Assembly: GCF_902833905.1 (NCBI RefSeq)
Contig: NZ_CADFGP010000058.1
Span: forward strand, 1-40,718
Reading direction: 5' to 3'
From: Paraburkholderia tuberum STM678
Lineage (GTDB): Bacteria > Pseudomonadota > Gammaproteobacteria > Burkholderiales > Burkholderiaceae
Length of the DNA stretch: 40,718 bases
Position numbers and translations under genes: made by a program. Each line of letters begins with the position of its first letter. Within the stretch, counting starts at the first letter, position 1. Shown piece by piece: positions 16,749 through 24,935 of the stretch. The notes below the pieces were generated by a model. It saw nothing but the letters and a program-made list of their open reading frames with translations. It was not told where the DNA came from and did not search any database.

Positions 16749-16781
16749 GGGGGATTGCCGGGGGATTGCCGGGGGACTGCG
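16749..16781 (+). repeat. Three tandem 11-nt GC-rich repeats
   Basis: The unit GGGGGATTGCC occurs at 16749 and 16760, with a diverged third copy (GGGGGACTGCG) at 16771. They lie right after the stop of the protease gene. They look like slippage expansion and have no clear role. Confidence 0.6.
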
Positions 16782-16800
16782 GGGTGGACAGTCAGGCGCC

Positions 16801-16910
16801 ACCCTACCGCAAACCCTACATTAGACTCTACAAGAAATAATTAAAATCCTTATAAATCAATTTATTGAACGATATAATCAACAACATCTAACTCTACATT
16901 AAACCCTACA
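16801..16910 (+). repeat. Five ACYCTACA elements at 12-nt period flanking the fic promoter
   Basis: The 8-mer ACCCTACC/ACCCTACA/ACTCTACA occurs at 16801, 16813, 16825, 16891 and 16903. Spacing is exactly 12 nt within each cluster (three upstream, two downstream). The pairs ACCCTACATTAGACTCTACA (16813-16832) and ACTCTACATTAAACCCTACA (16891-16910) match at 17 of 20 positions. A TATAAT box (16873-16878) lies between the clusters, and the downstream pair occupies the leader where a ribosome binding site would be. This is the layout of an operator array; binding by the Fic protein's own C-terminal helix-turn-helix is inference. Confidence 0.75.
16850..16878 (+). promoter_or_regulatory. Predicted promoter of the fic gene
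   Basis: TATAAT at 16873-16878 is a perfect -10. With 17-nt spacing the -35 is TTATAA (16850-16855), a weak match, which would suit an activated or repressed promoter. Transcription would start near 16885, giving a leader of about 33 nt with no Shine-Dalgarno and with two repeat units in it. Confidence 0.5.
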
Positions 16911-16917
16911 ATCCGCG

Positions 16918-18120
16918 ATGACGACCGTCGTATCGTTCGAACCCTTGTTTCCTGAGGACCGGGTATTGGATCCGCTGATCGAGCGCACGACCGAACTCGT
17001 CGACTCATCGCAAAAGCTCCTTGCCGTAAGCGGGACGCCATTTGCCGCGGCGCTCGTCCCGCAATTGCGTGCGATGAATTCGTACTACACAAATAAGATC
17101 GAAGGCCAGCACACCACGCCCGCCAGGATCGAGGCCGCTCTCAAGCGCGACTATTCAGCTGACGTCGCCGAGCGCAAAAAGCAGCGCCTTGCGATGGCGC
17201 ATATTGCAACGGAATCCTCGCTCGAAGAAGAGTGGGATTTGCTTGCGACGCCCGCCCTGTTCGAGCCCGCACGACTTACGGCCATTCATGAGCGATTTTT
17301 TTCCTATTTGCCGGTCGCTGAGAGATTTACCAGCGAGGGCGAACCAATCGTGCCGGGCGAACTTCGCAAATCGGACGTCACCGTGGGCCGGCATCTCGCG
17401 CCAGAACCTGAAATGATCGCGCCATTGCTCGATGCATGGGCCAAGCGATATGCGCGCCTACGGATCAAGGACCATCAGTTGATCGGCATCGCCTGCTCGC
17501 ATCATCGGTTGGCATGGACTCACCCGTTCGCAGACGGCAATGGCCGGGTGGCACGTCTGCATTCACATCTCGCTTTACGATCGGCCGACTTGACGCATGG
17601 CCTATGGTCTCCGCTTCGCGGTCTCGCACGCGAACATGAGCTGTACTACGCAAGATTGAGCGAAGCCGACCAGACGCGCCGCAATGACCTCGATGGCCGA
17701 GGCAATCTATCCCAGGAAGGCCTGGTGCGTTTCGCGCGGTTCTTTCTCGATTGCTGCCTGGACCAGGTAAGCTTTATGGTTCGTATGACCGAGTTCGATG
17801 GCATTGCAGATCGCCTGCTCGATCTATTGCGCTACCTCGATTCGAATCCGTGGATGATCGGCTCCGAAAAATCGGTGATCAAACCGGAGGCCTCGGCACT
17901 GGCGATGGAGTTTGTGGCGACGCGGCGTGCAGTCAGCCGCGCCGAATTCAATCAGATACTTGGCGTTACTGATGTTCTGGCTCGCCGGATTACGCGCTCT
18001 CTACTTGATATTGGACTGCTCGACTCGCCTTCCCATCGCGGCAATCTCTCGTTCGGACTCCCATTGAAAAGTCTTCGATTTCTATTCCCGAGACTATGGC
18101 CCGAAGTCGATCAGGACTAG
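16918..18120 (+). CDS. fic: Fic-domain protein, class II, with C-terminal winged-helix-like region
   Basis: 400 aa. The Fic core motif HPFADGNGRVAR spans 202-213 with catalytic His202, so the protein should transfer AMP (or another nucleotide phosphate) to a hydroxyl on a target protein. An inhibitory helix of type (S/T)xxxE(G/N) is present as TNKIEG (58-63) before the Fic core, which makes it an autoinhibited class II Fic that needs no separate antitoxin. Residues about 320-395 (EASALAMEFVATRRAVSRAE, then VLARRITRSLLDIGLLDS) look like a winged helix, as in SoFic-type proteins. The upstream region is A/T-rich compared with neighbours, suggesting transfer. No partner gene is adjacent. Confidence 0.92.
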   Translation: MTTVVSFEPLFPEDRVLDPLIERTTELVDSSQKLLAVSGTPFAAALVPQLRAMNSYYTNKIEGQHTTPARIEAALKRDYSADVAERKKQRLAMAHIATESSLEEEWDLLATPALFEPARLTAIHERFFSYLPVAERFTSEGEPIVPGELRKSDVTVGRHLAPEPEMIAPLLDAWAKRYARLRIKDHQLIGIACSHHRLAWTHPFADGNGRVARLHSHLALRSADLTHGLWSPLRGLAREHELYYARLSEADQTRRNDLDGRGNLSQEGLVRFARFFLDCCLDQVSFMVRMTEFDGIADRLLDLLRYLDSNPWMIGSEKSVIKPEASALAMEFVATRRAVSRAEFNQILGVTDVLARRITRSLLDIGLLDSPSHRGNLSFGLPLKSLRFLFPRLWPEVDQD

Positions 18121-18160
18121 GCTGATCGTCGAAGAGAATGGCTGCAACCGGCTCTCCTCC

Positions 18161-19906
18161 CTACCGAACCACCCGCGCCACCCCTCGCCCGCGCGGATCG
18201 GCCGCCGCCTCCGGCTCGTCCCCATCGATCCTGATCACCTGAACATCGCCGGTGAATTCCTGCCCTTCCAGCTTGTAGCCTTTCGCCTCGAGCTGCTGGG
18301 CGAGTTCGCCCTCGATCGGCTTGTACGGCTCCGAATAGATCGTATTCGGCGGCAATAGCTGGTGATGGAAACGCATCGCGGCGAGCGCATCCGGCAACGG
18401 CATGTCGAAGTCGTAGATGTCGTTGATCACCTGGAAGATCGTCGTGAAGATCCGCGATCCGCCCGGCGTGCCGATCACGAGCGCGACCTTGCCGTCCTTC
18501 GTCAGAATCGTCGGCGCCATCGACGACAACGGGCGCTTCTTCGGCTCGATCGCATTCACGTCGCTGCCGACCACATCGAACATGTTGGCGGCGCCCGGCT
18601 TCGCGGAGAAGTCGTCCATCTCGTCGTTCAGCGCGATGCCTGCCCGATCCACCACGACGCCCGAGCCGAACGCGCCGTTCAGCGTGTACGTGTTCGACAC
18701 CGCGTTGCCCCATTTGTCGACCACCGAAAAATGCGTAGTCTCCGCCTTCTCCGGCATCGAGGTCCCGAGCCCCGGCTGAATGCTCTTCGTGTCCGACGGC
18801 ATATTCGGATCGACCTCGGCCGCGCGCTTGGCCAGATACGGGTCGTCGATCAGTTGCGCGACCGGCACCTTGTAGAAATCCGGGTCGCCGAGATACTGCG
18901 CGCGGTCCGCGAACACGCGCTTCTCGAGCTCCGCGATCAGATGCACGTATTGCACGGAATTGAGCGGCACGTTCTTGAACTCGGGCGCGATATCGGCCTT
19001 CATCTTCAGCAGTTGCACGAGCCCGACGCCGCCCGAACTCGGCGGCGGCGCGGTGATCACGCGGTAGCCGTTCCAGTTCGCCTGCACCGGCTCGCGCCAA
19101 ACCGCCTTGTACTGCGCGAGATCGGCCTTCGTAATCAGGCCGTGGCCGCGCATCGAAGCGGCGATCAGATCCGCAGTCTTGCCCGTGTAGAAATCTTTCG
19201 CGCCCTGATCGGAAATACGCTGCAGGACCGCGGCAAGGTCAGGCTGCCTGAAGGTGACGCCCTGCTTCAGATTGCCGAAGTAGGTGTCGAAATTGGTCTT
19301 GCCCGCGAAGTTCTTCGCCGCGTCGTCGCGCAGCTTCTGCAGTTGCGGGGCGACCACGAAGCCGTCGCGCGCATAGTGAATAGCCGGCGCGAGCACCTGC
19401 TGCCATTTCAGCTTGCCGAAACGGCGCTGCACTTGCCACATGCCGTCAACGGTGCCTGGCACGCCCACCGCGCGATAGCCGACCAGGCTCATGCCTTTGA
19501 TGATCTCGCCCTTGTCGTCGAGATACATGTTCTTCGTCGCGGCGAGCGGCGCGCGTTCGCGATAGTCGAGGAAATACGGCTTGTTGTCGACGTACAGCGT
19601 CATGAACCCGCCCCCGCCGATGTTGCCCGCATCCGGGAACGTGACCGCAAGGGTGAAGGCGATCGCGGCGGCCGCATCGACCGCATTGCCGCCTTCGTTG
19701 AAGATCTGCTCGGCGGCATCGGCGCTGTATGAGTCCGGCACCGCAATCGCCGAACCGGCAAGCACGGCCGGTTGCGTCTTCGCGGGCGCTTTCGCGACAG
19801 CAGGCGCCGCCTCGAGAAACCCGGTTGAAACGCAAAGGATTGCGATCAGGGCAAGACCGCTGATCGAAGCACTGGTTGAAGCTTTGACGTTGCGAAACAA
19901 CTTCAT
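18161..19906 (-). CDS. ggt: Gamma-glutamyltransferase, periplasmic
   Basis: 581 aa. An N-terminal signal peptide (about 1-33) sends it to the periplasm. The proenzyme cleaves itself before Thr390 in KAETTHFSVVDKWGNAVS, equivalent to Thr391 of E. coli GGT. The substrate-carboxylate arginine is in LDYRERAP (Arg116), and PLSSMAPTI forms part of the gamma-glutamyl site. It removes gamma-glutamyl groups from glutathione and related peptides. The gene follows an MFS transporter gene by 38 nt on the same strand and converges with fic. Confidence 0.95.
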   Translation of the reverse strand: MKLFRNVKASTSASISGLALIAILCVSTGFLEAAPAVAKAPAKTQPAVLAGSAIAVPDSYSADAAEQIFNEGGNAVDAAAAIAFTLAVTFPDAGNIGGGGFMTLYVDNKPYFLDYRERAPLAATKNMYLDDKGEIIKGMSLVGYRAVGVPGTVDGMWQVQRRFGKLKWQQVLAPAIHYARDGFVVAPQLQKLRDDAAKNFAGKTNFDTYFGNLKQGVTFRQPDLAAVLQRISDQGAKDFYTGKTADLIAASMRGHGLITKADLAQYKAVWREPVQANWNGYRVITAPPPSSGGVGLVQLLKMKADIAPEFKNVPLNSVQYVHLIAELEKRVFADRAQYLGDPDFYKVPVAQLIDDPYLAKRAAEVDPNMPSDTKSIQPGLGTSMPEKAETTHFSVVDKWGNAVSNTYTLNGAFGSGVVVDRAGIALNDEMDDFSAKPGAANMFDVVGSDVNAIEPKKRPLSSMAPTILTKDGKVALVIGTPGGSRIFTTIFQVINDIYDFDMPLPDALAAMRFHHQLLPPNTIYSEPYKPIEGELAQQLEAKGYKLEGQEFTGDVQVIRIDGDEPEAAADPRGRGVARVVR

Positions 19907-19944
19907 GACCTCCTCATCGACGACGACGGCATCCGTATGATGGC

Positions 19945-21354
19945 TTACGCGCGCCCGCGACTGCCGCGCGAGATCTCATCGCCCGCGTCTCGCGGCAGCC
20001 GCCGCGTAATCGGAATCGACAGGCACGAGAACAGACCGACGACGAGAAACGCCGGCCAGAAATCGGAGAACACGATGTTCGGATGCCCTTGCACACGATG
20101 CGAAATCTGCAGCACGATGCCCGAGATCGTCACGCCGAGGCCGAGCGACATCTGCTGGATGACGCTCGCGACACTCGTCGCGCGGCCGACGTCGCTGCCC
20201 GGAATATCGGCATAGGCCAGCGTATTGAGCGACGTGAATTGCAGAGAAGGAAAGAAGCCGCCCACCAGCACGATGCACCAGATCACCCAATGCGGCGTGC
20301 CGGGAAAGAACAACCCGTACACGGCGATCGCGAGACCCGCGCACGCGGCGTTGACCATCAGCACGGTACGAAAGCCGAAGCGTTCGAGAATGCGCGACGC
20401 CACCGTCTTCATGAAGATCGAACCGAACGCGGACGCGCACGTGATCGCGCCGGCTCTGAACGCGGTCATGCCGAGCCCTTCCTGCAACGCGAGCGGCAAC
20501 AGGAACGGCACGGCGCCAAGACCGATCCGAAACAGCGAACCGCCGATCACGCTCGCATGAAAACTTGGAATGCGCAGCAAACGCAGATCGAGCACCGGCA
20601 GCGCGACGCGGCTCGCATACAGCACATAAAGCAGCAGCAACACGATGCCGGTCACGCACATGCCGACCGATTGTCCCGTCGACACCAGTTCGCCGCCGAC
20701 CAGCGAGAGCCCGAGCATGAACAGCGAAGCCCCGCTAGCCGACAGCGCGAAGCCGAGCCAGTCGAGCCGGCCCGGATGCGGCTCGCGCGTATTGGCGATG
20801 TATTTGTTGGTGAGCCAGATGCCGAGCAGGCCGATCGGCACGTTGATCACGAAGATCAGACGCCAGTGCAGATAGGTCGTGATAAAGCCGCCGAGCGGCG
20901 GCCCGACCACCGGACCGAGCAACGCCGGCACCGTCAGATAGTTCATCGCGCGAATGAACTCCGACTTCGGCAGCGACCGGAAGATGATGATGCGGCCCAC
21001 CGGCACCATCAGCGCGCCGCCGATGCCCTGCACGAAGCGCGCGAGCACGAAGGTATCGAGCGAAGTGGAGGCCGCGCACAGCAGCGAGCCCGCCATGAAG
21101 ATGCCGATCGCGGTGCGGAACACGGTGCGCGAACCGAAGCGGTCGGCGACCCAGCCGCAGATCGGGATAAAGACGCCAAGGCCGATCACATACGCGGTGA
21201 CCGCAAGCTTCAGCGTGATCGGATCATGACCGAGGTCGCGTGCCAGAACCGGCAGCGACGTCACGATGACCGTGCCGTCCACGTTTTCCATGAACATCGC
21301 GCACGCGACGATCAGCGGAACGATGAAAGCGCCTAAAGCGAGCAGCATTGTCAT
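19945..21354 (-). CDS. MFS drug:H+ antiporter-like transporter (DHA2 type)
   Basis: 469 aa with about 14 hydrophobic helices. The first helix carries ENVDGTVIVTSLP (23-35), the counterpart of motif D1 of EmrB/QacA proteins; motif A is GWVADRFGSR (67-76); motif C-like GPVVGPPLGGFIT follows in helix 5. The substrate is unknown. It precedes ggt by 38 nt, so export of a gamma-glutamyl compound or glutathione conjugate is possible but unproven. No HlyD-type partner gene is present, unlike in emrAB. Confidence 0.9.
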   Translation of the reverse strand: MTMLLALGAFIVPLIVACAMFMENVDGTVIVTSLPVLARDLGHDPITLKLAVTAYVIGLGVFIPICGWVADRFGSRTVFRTAIGIFMAGSLLCAASTSLDTFVLARFVQGIGGALMVPVGRIIIFRSLPKSEFIRAMNYLTVPALLGPVVGPPLGGFITTYLHWRLIFVINVPIGLLGIWLTNKYIANTREPHPGRLDWLGFALSASGASLFMLGLSLVGGELVSTGQSVGMCVTGIVLLLLYVLYASRVALPVLDLRLLRIPSFHASVIGGSLFRIGLGAVPFLLPLALQEGLGMTAFRAGAITCASAFGSIFMKTVASRILERFGFRTVLMVNAACAGLAIAVYGLFFPGTPHWVIWCIVLVGGFFPSLQFTSLNTLAYADIPGSDVGRATSVASVIQQMSLGLGVTISGIVLQISHRVQGHPNIVFSDFWPAFLVVGLFSCLSIPITRRLPRDAGDEISRGSRGRA

Positions 21355-21403
21355 GGCGACGGGCGGCCAGCCATCAATGGAAAGCGTCGATTATGGCATC
21401 GCG

Positions 21404-21423
21404 GCGACAACAAATGTTGTCGC
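21404..21423. promoter_or_regulatory. Perfect 20-bp palindrome at the MFS-ggt promoter
   Basis: GCGACAACA-AA-TGTTGTCGC, arms of 9 bp, lies 50-70 nt upstream of the MFS start. A CATAAT box for the minus strand is at 21390-21395, so the palindrome covers the place of the -35. This is a typical operator for a TetR- or MarR-like repressor; no such regulator gene is in the neighbourhood. Confidence 0.65.
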
Positions 21424-21487
21424 GCGAGGGGATTTTGCCGTGTGCCATCGCGCGCTGCCGTGCATCTTCGCGCGCGGCACGGACGCC

Positions 21488-22252
21488 TTAGCGCGATGCG
21501 CTGACGAGCGGCTGCAACTGCGGCAGGATCTCGCTGGCGGCGCGCGCGACGTCGTTCGGAAAGTCGATCTCGATCCACGGCGCGCCGCTCACCTCGGCCG
21601 TGTCGAACACCTGGCTGCGCTCGAGCAGCAGGTCGCGCACCGCCTCTTCGTGCGGCATGTTCGCGCGGCCGCTGTCGATATAGCCCGCGACGATCTGCGT
21701 GAAGCGTCGCGCGGTTTCCTCGCGGAAGCGGAAGAAACCGACCGACTCGCCGATCGTGTCGTACTCCAGAGTGACCGCCAGCTGCTTGCGCAACTCGACC
21801 GGCACGCCGTCCTTCAGGCACAGCTTGACGGGCTCGTCGCCCGCTTCGAAATCGCGGTCGATCAGCAGACGGTTCACCGACTCGCCCGCCACCAGCGCGC
21901 TCAGGATGCGCTCGTCGTACAGCACGTCGGCGTCCATCAGCAGCACGTCGCCGCCGCGCGTCAACGCGTCGGCAACGGTATGCACGGTCAGCACGCTGCC
22001 AAGATCGAAGCGCGGATTGAGCACGGTCTCGACCTTGTGCGGCCAGTCGATGCGCGCGAGTTCCGCCTGCACGGATTCCGGCTGGAAACCGAGCGCCAGC
22101 ACGACGTCGGTCACGCCGGCGGTTTTGAGCATCTGCAGATGCCGTTCGAGCAGGCTCATGCCGTCGAACTGCAACAGGCATTTCGGAAACTGGGCTTGCG
22201 GCGGCTGCTGGAGACGCAGGCCGAGGCCCGCTGCGAGAATGATTGCGCGCAT
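21488..22252 (-). CDS. Nucleotidyltransferase (sugar/alcohol-phosphate cytidylyltransferase-like)
   Basis: 254 aa from the ATG at 22252, with AAAGGA 6 nt upstream. The N-terminal nucleotide-binding loop is LAAGLGLRLQQPPQAQFPK (6-24, Lys24), and the metal site is LLMDADVLYD with Asp107/Asp109. This is the NTP_transferase fold closest by look to phosphocholine cytidylyltransferases (LicC-like). It is the last gene of an operon that begins with a CDP-alcohol phosphatidyltransferase, so making a CDP-activated alcohol or headgroup is the natural inference. The real substrate is not readable. Confidence 0.85.
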   Translation of the reverse strand: MRAIILAAGLGLRLQQPPQAQFPKCLLQFDGMSLLERHLQMLKTAGVTDVVLALGFQPESVQAELARIDWPHKVETVLNPRFDLGSVLTVHTVADALTRGGDVLLMDADVLYDERILSALVAGESVNRLLIDRDFEAGDEPVKLCLKDGVPVELRKQLAVTLEYDTIGESVGFFRFREETARRFTQIVAGYIDSGRANMPHEEAVRDLLLERSQVFDTAEVSGAPWIEIDFPNDVARAASEILPQLQPLVSASR

Positions 22253-22280
22253 GCGCGGTCCTTTGAAAAAAGTACGGAGG

Positions 22281-23357
22281 TCAATCGGCAACCGGCACGC
22301 GCCGTGGAGCGCGCCGCCGTTGCCAGCTTCGTTCGCTGAAGTGCAATACAAGCAGGCCCGGCAGGCCCAGCAGGAGTTCACGCGCACGCTTGGCGAGCGA
22401 CAACGCCAGCGCCGCGTCGGGTGGCAAACCCACCAGCGGCGCGAGCAGCAGATAGCCGCCCTCCTGCACGCCGAGCGAGCCCGGGATCATGAAGGCCGCG
22501 CCGCGAATCGCCTGGCCGATGCTTTCCAGCAGCAGCGCGTCGATCCAGCCGACCGGATGACCGAGAAAACGCAGCGCGAGCCATACCTCGGCCGTGCCGA
22601 CGACCCATCCCACGAGGCTCAGCGCAAAGCTCGCCGCCACGCGGCCGCGCTCGCGGTACAGCGACTGCACGGCGGCATCGACGGCTTCCGCGCGCGTCAT
22701 CAGCGACGACCAGTCGCGCTTGCCGAACACCTTCGACACCACGCCCAGCAGCCGGCCGAACAGACCGCGCCGCTGGGCGAAATAGAACGCGGCGATGAGC
22801 GCGCCGAGCACGCCGGTCGCAATCAGCGTTGCGGTGCGCAGGTCGTGCAGCGTGCCATGCGCGGCGTACGCGCCGAACATCGCGAGGCCACCGAGCGCGA
22901 ACATGATTTGCGCGAGCGCCTGCCAGGTCGTGCTGACGGTGATCGCGGCGGCCGCGTCGCGCAGCAGCATGCCGCGCTGCGACAGTTGACGCACCATCAC
23001 CACCGGGCCGCCGATCTGCCCAGCGGGCAGCAGGCTATTCACCGACTCGCCGATCCAGCGCGCGGACAGCGCATTGCGCAGCGAGGGTTCGGCTCGTGCA
23101 GCGCTCGTCGCGCCGCTGGTTGCACCGCTTGCCGGACCTTCATGCGCACCGTCACGCGAGGGGTGGTCGCGCCTGAACAGCACGGCGATCGCAGCCGCAT
23201 CGAGCACGAGCGGCACCACGTGGAACGCGGCGACGACCGCGAGGCCCCAGCCGGCTGCGAGCAAGGTCGACGCCACCGAGCCGAAGCCCTGCCAGGCGAG
23301 CAGGCCGACGAACAGCGCCGAGCCGATCGACAGCAGAAGCAAGGCCGCCCGACTCAC
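22281..23357 (-). CDS. Flippase-like integral membrane protein (LPG_synthase_TM/AglD type)
   Basis: 358 aa from a GTG at 23357 whose GTGA overlaps the stop of the oxygenase gene; the frame is open to 23645 but that part is antisense-like. There are about eight hydrophobic helices. The motif GESVNSLLPAGQIGGP (near 125-140) and IPGSLGVQEGGYLLLAPLVG near the end are hallmarks of the UPF0104/LPG-synthase membrane domain, found in AglD-like and HpnL-like proteins that move or handle lipids. There is no MprF synthetase domain. Its position suggests movement of the lipid made by this operon. Confidence 0.85.
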   Translation of the reverse strand: MSRAALLLLSIGSALFVGLLAWQGFGSVASTLLAAGWGLAVVAAFHVVPLVLDAAAIAVLFRRDHPSRDGAHEGPASGATSGATSAARAEPSLRNALSARWIGESVNSLLPAGQIGGPVVMVRQLSQRGMLLRDAAAAITVSTTWQALAQIMFALGGLAMFGAYAAHGTLHDLRTATLIATGVLGALIAAFYFAQRRGLFGRLLGVVSKVFGKRDWSSLMTRAEAVDAAVQSLYRERGRVAASFALSLVGWVVGTAEVWLALRFLGHPVGWIDALLLESIGQAIRGAAFMIPGSLGVQEGGYLLLAPLVGLPPDAALALSLAKRARELLLGLPGLLVLHFSERSWQRRRAPRRVPVAD

Positions 23358-24169
23358 GCGGCGTCCTTGCCGCGCGAGGCCATCTGACGGAACACCTGGC
23401 GGAAACCGAAGTACGCGATCGCGTCCTTCATGTTGGAAAGGAAGCGGCGCCACGGCCGCATGTTGGGATCGGTGACGTATTCGAACGTCAGCGACACACG
23501 CATCTCGTTCGGCCCGGCCGGCGTGATGCGATGACGCAGCTTGTCGCCATCGAAAAACACGAGGCCGCCCGGCGGAATCTGCACCGAGCCCGGCTGGTCC
23601 GGCACCTCCGGATTGCGCGTATGCAGTTCGTAGTCGAGCCGGCACGACGATTCGTCGATCACGCCGAGCAGCAGCGTGTAGCGGCGTCCCTCGTAATACG
23701 AAGTATCGTAGTGCCAGCCGATATGGTCGCCGGGGCGCGTGTAGTAGTAGAGCGCGTAGGCGTGCGGATCGTCGGCGGGCGACACCTGCAACTGATCGCC
23801 GCTCAGCTGCTCGAGCCAGCCGATCAACTCCTTCGAGCGATACAGCTCCGCGATGAACGGCGCGAGACGGTCGATCGTATGGCGGCTGACACTGCCGCCC
23901 TGCTTGTGACCCGGCAGATAGTTGCGGTTCACTTCGTCGAGCAGCGAGCGCGCGCTGTGTACCAGCTGCGCGGTCACTTCCGGCGCGAGGAAATCGTCCA
24001 GATACAGAAACGCGTCCTGCGCGGCGAAGTCTTTACGCAGACGCGCGTTGTCGAACGTGCGGGTACGGCTCGCGACCGCGCGGTCGGCATCGGGCGCGGG
24101 CGTGAGCGCCGCGACGGGCGTGCCTGACGACACGGGCGCGATCACGTCGTCTTCGGCGTGCAGATTCAT
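23354..24169 (-). CDS. 2-oxoglutarate/Fe(II)-dependent oxygenase
   Basis: 271 aa from the ATG at 24169, which overlaps the stop of the upstream gene by 4 nt (ATGA); a GTG at 24181 would add four residues. The Fe-binding triad is visible: His153 and Asp155 in GWHYDTSYYEGRR, and His213 in GDKLRHRITP, with Arg224 (NEMRVSLTF) to hold 2-oxoglutarate. This is the double-stranded beta-helix fold of prolyl-hydroxylase-like enzymes. In this operon it may hydroxylate the lipid or its headgroup; that is inference. Confidence 0.88.
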   Translation of the reverse strand: MNLHAEDDVIAPVSSGTPVAALTPAPDADRAVASRTRTFDNARLRKDFAAQDAFLYLDDFLAPEVTAQLVHSARSLLDEVNRNYLPGHKQGGSVSRHTIDRLAPFIAELYRSKELIGWLEQLSGDQLQVSPADDPHAYALYYYTRPGDHIGWHYDTSYYEGRRYTLLLGVIDESSCRLDYELHTRNPEVPDQPGSVQIPPGGLVFFDGDKLRHRITPAGPNEMRVSLTFEYVTDPNMRPWRRFLSNMKDAIAYFGFRQVFRQMASRGKDAA

Positions 24170-24867
24170 TTGCTGGCCCACTGTTGACGGGATTCAGACG
24201 CGCTGGCGGCCTTGGCCGTCGGGCGAGCGCTACGGCGCGCGACGCGCCAGTAGTCGATCACCACCCATACGGCGAACAGCGGCGCGCCGATCGACGCGAC
24301 CACCACGAACGGCGCGACGACATTCGTCAGCGTGACGATGGGCAGCAGGTACAGCACGTCCTCGGTTTCGAAGCCCCCCATCGACGCCTGCTTCGTGCCG
24401 GCCTTGCCGACCATTTCCTCGATCCGCATGCGCAAAAAGAAGATCAGGGCGACCGCGACACCAGCCACCGCGCCGAGCACGCCGGGCGCGAGCTTCAAAG
24501 CGTCGATCTGCGCGCCGCCGACACCGATACCCATGCCGACGAACAGCATCACGGTCACGAGCGCATCACAGGCGAGGTCGTAAAAATGACCGATGCGGCT
24601 CGACTTGCCGCCCACTCGCGCGAGTTCGCCGTCCGTGTGATCGACGAAATTCGACAGGACGATCAGCAGTGCGCCCGCATTGGCCCACGCGAATCCCCCG
24701 TGCGCAAGGCACAGCGCGCCTGCGACGCCGATCAGCAGGCGCAGCGTGGTCAAATGGTTCGGGGAGACCCAGGTGTCGACTAGCGGTGTCACGAGCCGGC
24801 GGGCGAGCCGGGCGTCCCACGTACGTGGCGGCGGAACGTTGATTGGAGGTCGGGGTTGCGAAGTCAT
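24166..24867 (-). CDS. CDP-alcohol phosphatidyltransferase family protein
   Basis: 233 aa from the ATG at 24867. The catalytic signature D-x2-D-G-x2-A-R-x8-G-x3-D-x3-D is complete: Asp76, Asp79, Gly80, Ala83, Arg84, Gly93, Asp97, Asp101. Several hydrophobic helices surround it. Enzymes of this family displace CMP from a CDP-alcohol with a second alcohol to make phospholipids, or phosphodiesters such as di-myo-inositol phosphate. It is the first gene of the four-gene operon. A 15-bp palindrome lies 54 nt upstream. There is no clear Shine-Dalgarno before the ATG. Confidence 0.88.
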   Translation of the reverse strand: MTSQPRPPINVPPPRTWDARLARRLVTPLVDTWVSPNHLTTLRLLIGVAGALCLAHGGFAWANAGALLIVLSNFVDHTDGELARVGGKSSRIGHFYDLACDALVTVMLFVGMGIGVGGAQIDALKLAPGVLGAVAGVAVALIFFLRMRIEEMVGKAGTKQASMGGFETEDVLYLLPIVTLTNVVAPFVVVASIGAPLFAVWVVIDYWRVARRSARPTAKAASASESRQQWASK

Positions 24868-24920
24868 AAGGCGGAAATATATACGGGATTCCGAAAGCTT
24901 GCTGTTATGCCATACGTTGC

Positions 24921-24935
24921 TCTGCAATTTGCAGA
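24921..24935. promoter_or_regulatory. 15-bp palindrome upstream of the four-gene lipid operon
   Basis: TCTGCAA-T-TTGCAGA is a perfect palindrome in the 240-nt region between the CDP-alcohol phosphatidyltransferase gene (minus) and the secreted-protein gene at 25108 (plus). It could be an operator for either gene. No close sigma70 promoter could be fixed for either strand. Confidence 0.5.

Noticed and set aside
16801..16910. The ACYCTACA array as a plasmid origin with iterons
   Set aside because: The period (12 nt) and A/T-rich spacer invite the idea, but no replication initiator gene is adjacent and the copies flank a promoter directly upstream of fic.
18362..19732. A 456-codon open frame opposite ggt
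   Set aside because: Antisense shadow of a well-supported gamma-glutamyltransferase gene.
20083..21336. A 417-codon open frame on the plus strand opposite the MFS gene
   Set aside because: The product is an Arg/His/Ala-rich antisense shadow; the minus-strand frame encodes a clear 14-helix transporter.
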